NCBI RefSeq assembly: GCF_039851965.1
Contig: NZ_CP156674.1
Coordinates: 124,001 to 188,000, forward strand
Reading direction: 5' to 3'
DNA: 64,000 nt
Origin: Pseudalkalibacillus hwajinpoensis
GTDB taxonomy: Bacteria; Bacillota; Bacilli; Bacillales; Guptibacillaceae
Both the position numbers and the translations under genes were made by a program. Under the pieces are notes generated by a model, which saw only the letters and a program-made list of their open reading frames with translations, was not told the DNA's origin and did no database searches. This document shows positions 1 through 9,035 of this stretch, piece after piece. Position 1 is the stretch's first letter; each line of letters opens with the position of its first letter.

Positions 1-68
1 ATTATGTAGGAATTCTATCAATCGAAAGATCGATGAAATCTACAATATTATGGAAAGAAGATGAAAAC

Positions 69-1085
69 ATGTCAAAAACTCATCAAAAACAATTACATGA
101 TATTCAATATTCCGTGCTGGATTTAGCTCCTGTAACCGAAGTTGGAGCCATCTCTGATGCTCTTCACCGGACAAGAGATCTAGCGCAGTATGTAGAAAGT
201 TTAGGATATAATCGGTTCTGGCTCGCAGAACACCACAATATGCCTTTCATTGCTAGTTCAGCAACATCAGTTGTCATTGGTCATGTTGCTGCAGGAACGT
301 CAACAATTCGAGTGGGTTCAGGTGGCGTCATGCTTCCCAACCATGCTCCCCTTGTTATTGCAGAACAATTTGGAACGCTTGAATCTCTCTTCCCTGGTCG
401 AATTGACCTTGGACTGGGGCGTGCGCCTGGTACCGATCAGCGCACTGCGTTTGCATTGAGAAGAGGCCAGGGTTCTATGGGGCAGGACTTCCCAGAATTG
501 CTAGCTGAATTACGGTCTTATTTCGACCCATCTTTAAGTGCGGGGACTTCTCCGGTTCGCGCTGTGCCAGGTGAAGGCCTTGATGTTCCGATATGGTTAC
601 TTGGATCGAGTTTATATAGCGCGGAACTTGCAGGAGAATTAGGACTTCCATATTCATTTGCCAGCCACTTTTCACCGAAAAACACCATTAGTGCTTTAGA
701 AACATATCGTCAGCACTTCAAACCATCTAAAGTGCTTGATCAGCCTTACGCTATGGTTGGAGTTAATGTGATTGCGGCAGATTCGGATGAAGAGGCAAAC
801 TTCCTTGCAACAACACTTCAACAGCAATTTCTAAATTTAATACGAAATAACCAAGTACCTATGCAGCCACCGGTTGAAAACCTTAATGCCAGTGAATATG
901 AACTGGCAGCTCTTGATCAACAACTTGCAACTTCCATAATTGGTGGACCTGAGACGGTTCAAATGAAAATGCAAGAATTTCTAGATGCTACTCAGGCGGA
1001 CGAAATGATGGTTATTTCCTCCATTTATGATCAAGATAAACGCAAGCATTCGTACAAGCTTCTTTCTGATATAACAAAAGGTTAA
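69..1085 (+). CDS. LLM class flavin-dependent oxidoreductase
   Basis: A 338-residue luciferase-like (bacterial luciferase/F420-FMN TIM-barrel) monooxygenase. The N-terminus VLDLAPV, the pattern LAEHHN near residue 50, a GSGGVMLPNHAPLVIAEQF-like segment and GRIDLGLGRAPGTD are typical of the MsnO8/YhbW-like subgroup, which uses FMN on small organic substrates; the substrate is unknown. I placed the start at the internal ATG at 69, behind GGAAAGAAG. An ATG at 33 would add 12 residues and has no better ribosome site. The gene stands alone, ends in a strong terminator and converges with the permease gene. A second member of the family lies at 55110-56072. Family is clear; physiological role unknown. 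Confidence 0.9.
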   Translation: MSKTHQKQLHDIQYSVLDLAPVTEVGAISDALHRTRDLAQYVESLGYNRFWLAEHHNMPFIASSATSVVIGHVAAGTSTIRVGSGGVMLPNHAPLVIAEQFGTLESLFPGRIDLGLGRAPGTDQRTAFALRRGQGSMGQDFPELLAELRSYFDPSLSAGTSPVRAVPGEGLDVPIWLLGSSLYSAELAGELGLPYSFASHFSPKNTISALETYRQHFKPSKVLDQPYAMVGVNVIAADSDEEANFLATTLQQQFLNLIRNNQVPMQPPVENLNASEYELAALDQQLATSIIGGPETVQMKMQEFLDATQADEMMVISSIYDQDKRKHSYKLLSDITKG

Positions 1086-1092
1086 TTATTCT

Positions 1093-1123
1093 AAAGCCTG
1101 GTTCCGTTGGAATCAGGCTTTTT
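1093..1123 (+). terminator. Rho-independent terminator of the LLM gene
   Basis: A 13-bp stem (AAAGCCTGGTTCC at 1093-1105 against GGAATCAGGCTTT at 1109-1121, one G-U pair) closes a 3-nt loop and runs into TTTTT. It lies 8 nt after the stop codon. Confidence 0.88.
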
Positions 1124-1192
1124 AAGTAACAGCCGTCTAAAAGAATAACTGAACTGGGATCACTTATTGAATCAAAAACATTGTAGCATCCA

Positions 1193-1223
1193 AAAGCACC
1201 TGCCCTAATTCGGCAGATGCTTT
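1193..1223 (-). terminator. Terminator of the permease/glycolate operon
   Basis: On the minus strand AAAGCATCTGCC (1223-1212) pairs with GGCAGGTGCTTT (1204-1193), one G-U pair, and is followed by a T run. It sits immediately after the permease stop. Confidence 0.85.
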
Positions 1224-1229
1224 ACTAAT

Positions 1230-3017
1230 TTATTTAGCTGATTTAAACGGTTTATTATCAACCGTAATGACTGGACTTCGGGAACGGTTTGTTGCAATGA
1301 TATAGATCGCTGCAGCTGCAATGATGGTTGCGATAATCGTACCAAGGTTAAAAATGCCTTTTTCAGTTGTCCAGACAATCGAATAGCCGAGAGCTCCTGC
1401 CATTGTTGCGTAATAGACGAACGGGATGAGAGTTTTTCGAATAACTTCGCCTTCCTTACCAACAAGTCCTACCACGGCAGATGCTGCTACAACGTTATGC
1501 ACGCAGATCATGTTTCCTGCAGCCCCACCGACAGCCTGAAGGGCAACGATCCATGAAGCATCAACACCAATTTGAGATCCTACATCATATTGGAATAAGG
1601 AAAACATCATATTACTGACGGTGTTACTACCGGCGATAAACGCTCCAATACCGCCAATAAATGAAGCAAATAACGGCCAGAAGTCACCAGTTAATGCCGC
1701 AACCCCGTTGGCGAGCTCAATTGGCATTTTATCAAACCCTGCCCCTCCTCCGCCGGAGTTTAAGAACACTTGAACCATCGGGACGGTGAAAACAAGCGCT
1801 GTTGATGCGGCGATCATGGTTTTCCCCGAATGCTTCCACGCTCGAACGTAGGCTGTGGTATTCATTTGATGAATGACAAATGTAATCAGTGACACAATGA
1901 TAAAAATGGTTCCTGGTAAATAAAGCGGCTGAAAGCTCGATGATATTTCAGTCCCAAAGATATTGGGGATCGAAACTGTCCAGGCCTGGAACCAATCGAT
2001 TAAAGGAAGCGCTTTCAATCTTGTTGCTACGAGAAGTAAACCAACAAGTATATAGGGTGTCCAGGCTCTTACCATAGACATGTGCCCGCTTTTATGTGCA
2101 ATGTCTTTTATTTCGATACTTCCAGTCCAGGACGGATCCCAGTTAGATTTATCATCAAAATCCCATTGCTCCTCCGGTGGCGGCATGAGGAATCCTTTTT
2201 TCGCCGCTGTCACAACAATTGCGAGCCCTACTAAACCACCTATCATGGAGGGGAATTCTGGTCCTAATACGTTTGCTACAATAACATATGGAATTGTCAT
2301 GGCGAAAGCTGCAAACAGCGCAAACTTCCACACTTTAATGCCTTCACGGAATGATTTGTTTTTACCAAAAAATCGAGTCATAAGTGCAACAACAAATAAA
2401 GGAATGAGTGTACCAACAATGGCGTGAAGAATGGCTACACGGCCGCCAACCATTGTAACAAGCGCAAGAAAATTATTGGTGATGCTTGCATCAGCAGCTA
2501 AGCCGGATTGGACACCAACTAGAATCGGCGTCCCAACTGCGCCAAATGAAACGGGTGTACTTTGTATGACCATGCCGGCAATAACGGCTGCCATAGCAGG
2601 AAAACCAAGTCCTACAAGAAGTGGTACAGCTACTGCTGCAGGGGTACCAAATCCAGCTGAACCTTCAATGAAGGAACCAAATAGCCAGGCAATGATAATC
2701 ACTTGAATACGACGGTCAGGTGAAATACCGATAAAGCCTTCGCGGATCGTTTTAATTCCACCACTTTCTTGGAGCGTATTCAGGAGTAGTATGGCTCCGA
2801 ATATAATGTACAGTAAGGTAGCAGCGACAACTAATCCATTAATCGATGCAGCGGCTACAGTAGCACCGGGAACTTTCCAAACAAACAGAGCAAGAACAAC
2901 CGCAACGATATATGAGACCGGCATCGCTTTACTTGCAGGCCACCTTAATCCAACGAGAAAAATACCTACGGCTGCAATCGGCAGTAACGATAAAATCGCT
3001 AATAATCCTGTACTCAT
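1230..3017 (-). CDS. LctP-family lactate/glycolate permease
   Basis: A 595-residue, very hydrophobic LctP-family permease (roughly 12-14 membrane segments). Characteristic stretches are GSFIEGSAGFGTPAAVAVPLL near residue 115, GMVIQSTPVSFGAVGTPI, and GSNTVSNMMF with QAVGGAAGNM towards the end. Family members (LldP, GlcA, LutP) import L-lactate, D-lactate or glycolate with protons across the cell membrane. The neighbours encode glycolate oxidase subunits and malate synthase G, so glycolate is the most likely substrate here (inference); lactate cannot be excluded. The ATG start at 3017 is preceded by GGAGGATGAGCA. The 222-nt gap to the upstream FAH gene may hold its own promoter. Confidence 0.9.
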   Translation of the reverse strand: MSTGLLAILSLLPIAAVGIFLVGLRWPASKAMPVSYIVAVVLALFVWKVPGATVAAASINGLVVAATLLYIIFGAILLLNTLQESGGIKTIREGFIGISPDRRIQVIIIAWLFGSFIEGSAGFGTPAAVAVPLLVGLGFPAMAAVIAGMVIQSTPVSFGAVGTPILVGVQSGLAADASITNNFLALVTMVGGRVAILHAIVGTLIPLFVVALMTRFFGKNKSFREGIKVWKFALFAAFAMTIPYVIVANVLGPEFPSMIGGLVGLAIVVTAAKKGFLMPPPEEQWDFDDKSNWDPSWTGSIEIKDIAHKSGHMSMVRAWTPYILVGLLLVATRLKALPLIDWFQAWTVSIPNIFGTEISSSFQPLYLPGTIFIIVSLITFVIHQMNTTAYVRAWKHSGKTMIAASTALVFTVPMVQVFLNSGGGGAGFDKMPIELANGVAALTGDFWPLFASFIGGIGAFIAGSNTVSNMMFSLFQYDVGSQIGVDASWIVALQAVGGAAGNMICVHNVVAASAVVGLVGKEGEVIRKTLIPFVYYATMAGALGYSIVWTTEKGIFNLGTIIATIIAAAAIYIIATNRSRSPVITVDNKPFKSAK

Positions 3018-3239
3018 TGCTCATCCTCCAATAATTAAATTTGTTGGTAATGAAACGTTATCCTCCTCCCTGAAGCAGTTGCTGTTTTATTGCTTTATTG
3101 TAGTATGTATCTGTTATGCAACAGCTGAAATTAGCATATAGTAATTTTCACCCATTTTCAACAAAATTCAGAAATTTCAAATAATATCTTGTTAGGAGGG
3201 GAATTACCTTCCTTCCCCCTAATTAGTTAGAAACTTATC

Positions 3240-4025
3240 TTATTTCTGAGTAACCCCGATTTGAGAAGGGGTCTGCGTGAATTGATTCGACAATGAACCG
3301 ATTTCCTTGATATGACATGTGATCATATCTCCCTCCTTAACGAAATGTGCACCCGTTGGACTTCCGGTAAGGATAACATCCCCTGGATGAAGGGTCATGA
3401 CTGTTGAAAGATAAGCAATCATCTCTTTAATCGGTACAATCATCCACTCTGTTGGACTGTCTTGCTTCAATTCTTCGTTTACTTTTGCTGTTACGTGTAT
3501 GCGATAAGGATCAAGTTCAGTTTCAATTACTGGCCCGATTGGTGTAAAGGTGTCAAAAGATTTCCCGAGCGTCCAGTGGCCATCATTATGGAAAAATTGT
3601 GGTGCAGTCACATCGTTTCCAACGGTATAGCCAAACACGTACTCGAGCGCCCTGTCTTTTTCAATGTTCTTTGCTTCCTTTCCAATCACAACAGCGAGTT
3701 CAGATTCGAATTTCACTTCATCTAATTGGTCAGGAATAACGACCGGTTCATTTGGACCGACAATTGAAGTCACAGGTTTGAAAAAGAAGACGGGCATTTC
3801 TGGAATTACGTCTGGTAATGATTCCTTATCCGCTACATAGTTTGCTCCAATTCCAATTATGTTTCTCGGTGTGATGGGAGAGAGCAGCTCGATATCTTCT
3901 ATGGAAACTTTCTCATTTGTATAGGACCAATCCGTAAAAGGATTTCCATCAATAATCGTTACAATCTTGTCTTCCATTACACCAAAATGAATCTTATCCT
4001 GATAAGTAAATCTTCCGAATTTCAT
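3240..4025 (-). CDS. Fumarylacetoacetate hydrolase (FAH) family protein
   Basis: A 261-residue FAH-fold protein, the family of 2-hydroxyhepta-2,4-diene-1,7-dioate isomerases, acylpyruvases and oxaloacetate decarboxylases. Visible features are IGIGANYVADKE near residue 60, the metal-binding region FESELAVVIGKEAKNI, and GYTVGNDVTAPQ followed by GKSFDTFTPIGP; the C-terminus has GDVILTGSPTGA. The metal site (E-x-E plus a later D) looks complete. I chose the second ATG (4025), because AAAAGGAG lies 8 nt before it and only 2 nt before the ATG at 4031. It is 25 nt downstream of glcD in the same direction, so it likely acts on a 2-oxo or enol acid formed by the operon. The exact substrate is unknown. 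Confidence 0.85.
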   Translation of the reverse strand: MKFGRFTYQDKIHFGVMEDKIVTIIDGNPFTDWSYTNEKVSIEDIELLSPITPRNIIGIGANYVADKESLPDVIPEMPVFFFKPVTSIVGPNEPVVIPDQLDEVKFESELAVVIGKEAKNIEKDRALEYVFGYTVGNDVTAPQFFHNDGHWTLGKSFDTFTPIGPVIETELDPYRIHVTAKVNEELKQDSPTEWMIVPIKEMIAYLSTVMTLHPGDVILTGSPTGAHFVKEGDMITCHIKEIGSLSNQFTQTPSQIGVTQK

Positions 4026-4050
4026 GTCCATTTCTCCTTTTATGAGGGAT

Positions 4051-5511
4051 TTACGTTACTGAAGCTTCCTTAATTACTTTTTTAATATCCATACACCTGC
4101 TCGGTGTTGGAAACAGTTTACCCTGGTTTAATAGATTGTCCGGATTAAACACATCCCGAATCGCCGTCTGTGCATCAAGTTCATCATCGCTAAAAATAAA
4201 GCGCATTTCTTCTTTCTTCTCTATACCAACACCGTGTTCTCCGGTGATTGAGCCTCCAGCATCTGCACAAGCTTTCAGGGATGCTGTTCCCGCTTTCAAG
4301 GCCTTTTCCGTTTCACCTTCAATCCTGGAGTCAAACAAGATTAGCGGATGTAAGTTGCCATCTCCGGCATGAAAAATGTTTGCAATGCGAAGATTATATT
4401 CTTTACTGATCGCTCTGATTTCTTCAAGCACTAAAGGAAGCTTACTCCGAGGAATGACGCCATCCTGAACCAGGTAGTCAGGAGAAATTGCTCCCATCGC
4501 TCCAAATCCGGTCTTCCGATTCGCCCACCAGCGTCCGCGCTCCTCTTCATCTCGAGCTACTTTTACATCACGAACATTGTGATTCTCACAAACGGATAAA
4601 ATCTGTTCGATTTGCTCTTCTATTCCTTCAGCGATCCCATCCACTTCAATTAATAAGAGAGCTTCGATATCATCTGGATGTCCGACAGGAAAAGCTCCTG
4701 CCTCAACGCCTTCAATCGCGGTTTGATCCATCATTTCAAGTGCGGCAGGAATGATGCCGGCAGAAATAATATCAGATACAGCATGACTTCCATCTTCCAC
4801 TCGATCGAAATAAGCCAGAACCGTTTTCTTTCCTTCAGGATTCTTAAGAATCCTTACGATGATTTTTGTCACAATGCCGAGCGTTCCTTCTGAGCCTGTC
4901 AAGATTCCAAGGAGGTCGTATCCTGGGGTATCCAAAACACCACTAGAGCTTATCTGAATGATTTCTCCATCAGGAAGAACAACTTCAAGTCCGAGAATAT
5001 GGTTCGTTGTCACCCCGTATTTAAGGCAATGAGCACCACCGGCATTTTCCGCAACATTCCCTCCGATCGTACACACATATTGACTGGAAGGATCAGGTGC
5101 ATAATAATAGCCTTTATGAGAAATGGAATTTGTTAGTTTCAAGTTAACGAACCCTGGTTGAACAACAGCCTGTCGATTTTCATAATCGACGCTAAGAAGA
5201 TGCTTCATCTTCACAAGACTAATAATCACTTCATTGTTTAAAGGGATAGCCCCTCCACTCAACCCTGTTCCAGCGCCGCGTGCTAGAAATGGGATATCAT
5301 TCTCAGCACAATACGTCACAGCTGCCGCCACCTCTTCCGTATTTTTGGGGAAAATGACGGCCTTTGGCATCGCTTTATGAATCGTAAACCCATCACAATC
5401 GTAAGATAAAAGATCTTCCTTATGATGAAGAATGGATTTAGCACCTACAATGTTTGTGAGCGCTAAAATATCGGGGTCAATGTTCTGTTTTTTCTTCCTG
5501 GATAACAGCAC
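4051..5511 (-). CDS. glcD: Glycolate oxidase subunit GlcD (FAD-linked)
   Basis: A 486-residue FAD-binding PCMH-type oxidase. Residues about 48-225 form the FAD domain with RGAGTGLSGG (78-87), DPSSQYVCTIGGNVAENAGG and GSEGTLGIVT; the C-terminal FAD-oxidase domain contains FHAGDGNLHPL and GGSITGEHGVGIEKK. It oxidises glycolate (or another 2-hydroxy acid) to the 2-oxo acid and passes electrons through GlcF to the respiratory chain. It starts with GTG behind AAAGGAG at 7-nt spacing and lies 4 nt after glcF, so it is translated with it. Length matches the family. A distant paralogue sits at 38845-40233 without Fe-S partners. Confidence 0.93.
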   Translation of the reverse strand: MLLSRKKKQNIDPDILALTNIVGAKSILHHKEDLLSYDCDGFTIHKAMPKAVIFPKNTEEVAAAVTYCAENDIPFLARGAGTGLSGGAIPLNNEVIISLVKMKHLLSVDYENRQAVVQPGFVNLKLTNSISHKGYYYAPDPSSQYVCTIGGNVAENAGGAHCLKYGVTTNHILGLEVVLPDGEIIQISSSGVLDTPGYDLLGILTGSEGTLGIVTKIIVRILKNPEGKKTVLAYFDRVEDGSHAVSDIISAGIIPAALEMMDQTAIEGVEAGAFPVGHPDDIEALLLIEVDGIAEGIEEQIEQILSVCENHNVRDVKVARDEEERGRWWANRKTGFGAMGAISPDYLVQDGVIPRSKLPLVLEEIRAISKEYNLRIANIFHAGDGNLHPLILFDSRIEGETEKALKAGTASLKACADAGGSITGEHGVGIEKKEEMRFIFSDDELDAQTAIRDVFNPDNLLNQGKLFPTPSRCMDIKKVIKEASVT

Positions 5512-5515
5512 GCTC

Positions 5516-6895
5516 TCACTCCTTTATCGCAGCCTGATTTCCAATTCCCTTCTTAACATCTTCCTGATAAGCCCAGTCAAGAAGCTGTACGGTGTGAACG
5601 ACCTGTCCACCCCGACCATATTTCTGAACTCCCATGGCCATTTGGAGCATACAACCTGGGTTACCCATTGAAATCATTTCGACGTCTTCAGGGACATGCT
5701 CCATTTTCCGTTCAAGAACGGCGGACGCCATTTCAGGGTTTGTGATGTTATAAATCCCCGCACTGCCACAGCATGTATCCGCATTAGGCTGTTCAACGTA
5801 GTCAACACCTGGAATGTCTTTAATTAGCTGCCTTGGTTCATGTCTTACTCCCTGTCCATGCGCTAGATGACAGGCATCGTGGTAGGTAATTCGCTTGTTT
5901 ATTGCACTTTGCGGCTTCTCATAGCCTGTGTCATAAAGGTACTTCGAAATATCTTCCACTTTTTCAGAGAATGCTTCCGCTTTTTCTTTCCATTCTGGAT
6001 CATGCCGGAAAAGCTCTGGATATTCCTTAAGTGCACAACCGCATCCGGCTGCATTAACGACGACTCTTTCAGCATCTTGAAATGCTTCAATATTTTGTTT
6101 CGCGAGTTTCCTTCCTGTCTCCCGATCACCTGCGTGAATATGTAATGCACCACAGCAAGTCTGTTTTTTGGGGAGAACTACATCGTTTCCGTTGTAGGTG
6201 AGGACGTTGATCGTTGATTCGTTAATATCGCTAAACATCACATCCATAATACATCCCTTCAGCATCGCTACCTGTGCTTTCGAAGCTCCTTTTGCAGGAA
6301 TGACATCCACGTTCTTATACCTTTTGTGAACAGATTGCTGAATCTCTGGCATAATCGCTTCCATTTCAGCAAGATGGTCAGGCATAACGCGAAGTACTCC
6401 TGACGACCGAACTGCTTTTTGAAGCCCGCTTTTTTGATAGAACTTTAATAATCCACCTGCAGACTGGAGACGACTAGGATGAGGGAAAATCCCCTTCAGG
6501 AAAAAGCTGCTTACTACTCCCTTTACTCCTGTTAATGGCATAGCTTGCCTCACCTGTCCGCGAGCTTCTTCAATTAATCCGCCGACATCGACATCTGCAG
6601 GACAAGCTGTTGTACATGCCCGACAATCAAGACACTGAAAAACAGGATCCATGAACTGTTCATTTACCTCAAGCTTTCCTTCTGCGACGGATTTAATGAG
6701 GTGAACGCGACCACGTGGTGAATGCTGCTCCTGGCCTGTTTCTAAATAGGTTGGGCATGCTTCAAGACACATGCCACAATGTACGCAGTCTGCCCACTTG
6801 TTTTCATCAGGATGATCGTCCCATAAATAATTGCTAAGACTGTTATTTGTGCATGGAGGTGATGATTTTGTTAGCTCTTTTTCTTTTACAGACAT
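5516..6895 (-). CDS. glcF: Glycolate oxidase iron-sulfur subunit GlcF
   Basis: A 459-residue Fe-S oxidoreductase. Two ferredoxin-like 4Fe-4S sites are visible: C37-x2-C40-x2-C43-x3-C47P and C88-x2-C91-x2-C94-x3-C98P. Two CCG domains follow (TCCGALHIHAGD and DTCCGSAGIYN). This is the electron-transfer subunit linking the FAD subunits to quinone, as in GlcDEF and HdrD-like proteins. The ATG is preceded by GGAGGGATATAGC, which lies inside the last codons of the upstream gene, so the two genes are translationally coupled (1 nt between stop and start). All expected cysteines are present. Assignment as GlcF rather than LutA/LldE rests on the flanking glcD, glcE and glcB genes. Confidence 0.93.
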   Translation of the reverse strand: MSVKEKELTKSSPPCTNNSLSNYLWDDHPDENKWADCVHCGMCLEACPTYLETGQEQHSPRGRVHLIKSVAEGKLEVNEQFMDPVFQCLDCRACTTACPADVDVGGLIEEARGQVRQAMPLTGVKGVVSSFFLKGIFPHPSRLQSAGGLLKFYQKSGLQKAVRSSGVLRVMPDHLAEMEAIMPEIQQSVHKRYKNVDVIPAKGASKAQVAMLKGCIMDVMFSDINESTINVLTYNGNDVVLPKKQTCCGALHIHAGDRETGRKLAKQNIEAFQDAERVVVNAAGCGCALKEYPELFRHDPEWKEKAEAFSEKVEDISKYLYDTGYEKPQSAINKRITYHDACHLAHGQGVRHEPRQLIKDIPGVDYVEQPNADTCCGSAGIYNITNPEMASAVLERKMEHVPEDVEMISMGNPGCMLQMAMGVQKYGRGGQVVHTVQLLDWAYQEDVKKGIGNQAAIKE

Positions 6896-6896
6896 G

Positions 6897-8177
6897 CTAT
6901 ATCCCTCCTATAAAGCGTTGCTCATTCAGCGTGTTCTTGGGATCTTGCTTCAGTTTAATTCCTTTAAACAGCTTGAGATATCCACTCTGTGGTCCCCAGA
7001 CATTCAGCTGTTTTCTCAGTTCAATCGGAAGGTGTTTCGCAACCGCATAGCCACCTAACTTCTCTGAAAATGCTTGAATGTGTTGAATAACACGAACGAC
7101 CTTTTCCGAGTTTCCTGAGATCACTATGTTACTTAGTCCATGCCCGGCTCCACCATGTGCAGTAATCCTGACTTCACCTTCATGTTGTATACGGCTACAC
7201 TCTTGTAGTAAGGGAAAAACGTCCATGTTTTTTGTTCCTACTTTCAAGACTGCCTGAGTTATCTCATTAAAATCGGTCAGGGCATTAGGGGCTAGATCAC
7301 TAAACTTTTGCCAGAAGTCTTCTGTATGATCATGTATGGAAAACACAGCTTCCGATGGCTTGTTTTCATCAATCCAGGCTTCCTGAAACTTCACCGCTTT
7401 TTTAACATCTTCGAGTGCAATCAAAAGACTATATTCTTTTTTATTAAAAAGCAGATCAGAAAGGGAAGGGCTAAGAATCTCGAGAGAAACAGGTTCTAGA
7501 AGTGAATCCTGAATTTGTTTTGTGAACGCTTTCAATTCCTCGAGAGCTTCTTCTCGAACAGTTAAGGTGACTAGACTCGTATATTTAGGGATCGGCCTCA
7601 ATTTTAAGGTGATTTCGGATATGACTCCAAGGGTCCCCATTGCACCAATAATTAATTTGTTCATATCGTACCCAGCCACGTTTTTAACGACTTTCCCACC
7701 TGTTCGTATAACTTTTCCATCAGGATAAACAACGCGCATACCAATAACGTGATCTCTAGCCGACCCGTACTTTAAACGCTTAGGACCACTCTCGTTCGCA
7801 CTAACGACCCCACCAATTGTAGAAGCAGATGGGAACGCTGGATCTAATGAGACCATTTGATTGTACTGACGCAAGTATGTTTGAAGTACACGAATCTTGG
7901 TTCCGGGTTTTACTGTGACGGTCATGTCACCTACCGTATGTTCAACGATACCTGTTAATTTTCTTAATGAGAGAGTGAGATCATAATCTGACTTCAGCCC
8001 CCCATACCCGAGTTTTGTTCCACCACTCATAATAGAGATTTTCTTTCCAGACTGATTTGCTTCTGTTACAATGGCTACTACTTCATCCTCAGATTCTGGA
8101 AAAAGCACATTAGAGCTTAGATTCCCGAATCGTGTCCCAGAATCAGTCAGTAATTCAACAAGCAAATGGTTGTCCAA
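6897..8177 (-). CDS. glcE: GlcE-like FAD-binding subunit
   Basis: A 426-residue FAD-binding PCMH-type protein, the second flavin subunit expected in a glycolate oxidase. It shows the FAD loop IMSGGTKLGYGG near residues 50-61, DPAFPSASTIGGVVSANESG, VVKNVAGYDMNKLI and GAMGTLGVISEITLKLRPIP. E. coli GlcE is shorter (about 350 residues), so the C-terminal part is extended here. It starts with TTG (8177) behind a GAGGGAGGGG stretch. It is first of the glcE-glcF-glcD series and 14 nt downstream of the GntR regulator. Could alternatively be called a generic FAD-linked oxidase; the operon context supports GlcE. Confidence 0.85.
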   Translation of the reverse strand: MDNHLLVELLTDSGTRFGNLSSNVLFPESEDEVVAIVTEANQSGKKISIMSGGTKLGYGGLKSDYDLTLSLRKLTGIVEHTVGDMTVTVKPGTKIRVLQTYLRQYNQMVSLDPAFPSASTIGGVVSANESGPKRLKYGSARDHVIGMRVVYPDGKVIRTGGKVVKNVAGYDMNKLIIGAMGTLGVISEITLKLRPIPKYTSLVTLTVREEALEELKAFTKQIQDSLLEPVSLEILSPSLSDLLFNKKEYSLLIALEDVKKAVKFQEAWIDENKPSEAVFSIHDHTEDFWQKFSDLAPNALTDFNEITQAVLKVGTKNMDVFPLLQECSRIQHEGEVRITAHGGAGHGLSNIVISGNSEKVVRVIQHIQAFSEKLGGYAVAKHLPIELRKQLNVWGPQSGYLKLFKGIKLKQDPKNTLNEQRFIGGI

Positions 8178-8191
8178 CTCCTTCCCCTCCC

Positions 8192-8923
8192 TCAGTGTGT
8201 TTCAATAAATTCAGATCGTATTGAAAATCCTTTTCTCATATGCTTTTTCACATAGGATAAGTGTAATAACATCGCCTCATGTGCACCGGATGCGTCTTCA
8301 CAAACGATCATTTCCATGATAAGTTCATGCTGATGATGAATGTCATGAATGAGATCTGGTTTAGAAGCAATTAACCTATGAAAATCGGCCATCGATTTCC
8401 CCATGGTTTGGGATATGGATTCAAGCAAATGATGCAAAATATTATTACCTGATGCATGTGCGATTGCCAGATGAAACTGACAATCATGAAAACCGTTTTC
8501 GTCGTAGTGACAAGCACTCATCTCATCCAGAGCTGTTCTCATTGCAACTAAATCCTGCTCTGTCCGATTAACAGCAGCTAGTTTGACAATGCTTGTTTCT
8601 AAGATTTCACGAACCTGAAATAAAGATTCGAGCTCCTTCTGATGAGGCATTAACATATGTTGAAAATAGCGTTTCGGATTAAACCCAGTTACAAACGTTC
8701 CTTCACCATGCCTGATTTCAACTAATCCCCTCCCTTTTAGTGTCGTCAGCGCATCACGGACTGCGGAGCGTCCCACTTCAAGGGATTCACACAGTTCTCG
8801 CACAGAAGGAAGTTTATCCCCTTCTTTGTAGCTGCCTTCCTTAATTAATCGCACTATTTGTTCCTCTACTTTTTCTGATATTTTTTGGGAGGATATTCGT
8901 TTGAACTCCAGAATGAAAACCAC
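8192..8923 (-). CDS. FadR-subfamily GntR transcriptional regulator (GlcC/LldR-like)
   Basis: A 243-residue regulator: N-terminal winged helix-turn-helix (about residues 8-75, with GDKLPSVRELCESLEVGRSAVRDALTTL typical of GntR) and a C-terminal all-helical FCD ligand domain with conserved metal-binding His/Asp positions (FHLAIAHASGN, HHQHELIMEMI). FadR-type members respond to small acids such as lactate, glycolate and pyruvate, so this probably represses or activates the surrounding glc genes. The start is unclear: GTG at 8923 abuts the AAAGG element with no spacer, while in-frame ATT and CTG codons 3-4 codons later are better spaced. An inverted repeat lies 21 nt upstream. Confidence 0.88.
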   Translation of the reverse strand: MVFILEFKRISSQKISEKVEEQIVRLIKEGSYKEGDKLPSVRELCESLEVGRSAVRDALTTLKGRGLVEIRHGEGTFVTGFNPKRYFQHMLMPHQKELESLFQVREILETSIVKLAAVNRTEQDLVAMRTALDEMSACHYDENGFHDCQFHLAIAHASGNNILHHLLESISQTMGKSMADFHRLIASKPDLIHDIHHQHELIMEMIVCEDASGAHEAMLLHLSYVKKHMRKGFSIRSEFIETH

Positions 8924-8943
8924 CTTTCAGAAGTCACATATCA

Positions 8944-8955
8944 GACAAGTTTGTC
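8944..8955. promoter_or_regulatory. Inverted repeat, candidate GntR operator
   Basis: GACAAGTTTGTC is a 5-bp perfect inverted repeat (GACAA/TTGTC) with a 2-nt centre, between glcB and the GntR gene. Position and size fit an autoregulatory FadR-type operator, but only one copy is seen and no binding consensus is known to me for this protein. Confidence 0.35.
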
Positions 8956-9000
8956 CGCGTGTATTTTAAGATTATTCAGATAACGGAATGGTAAAAGAGT

Positions 9001-9027
9001 GCAAAAGCAGCCTTAGGCCACTTTTGC
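9001..9027 (-). terminator. Possible hairpin after glcB
   Basis: GCAAAAG (9001-9007) and CTTTTGC (9021-9027) plus an inner GCC/GGC pair form an interrupted stem. No strong T run follows on the minus strand, so it may be an attenuator, processing site or weak terminator between glcB and the regulator gene. Confidence 0.4.
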
Positions 9028-9035
9028 TAGTAAGA

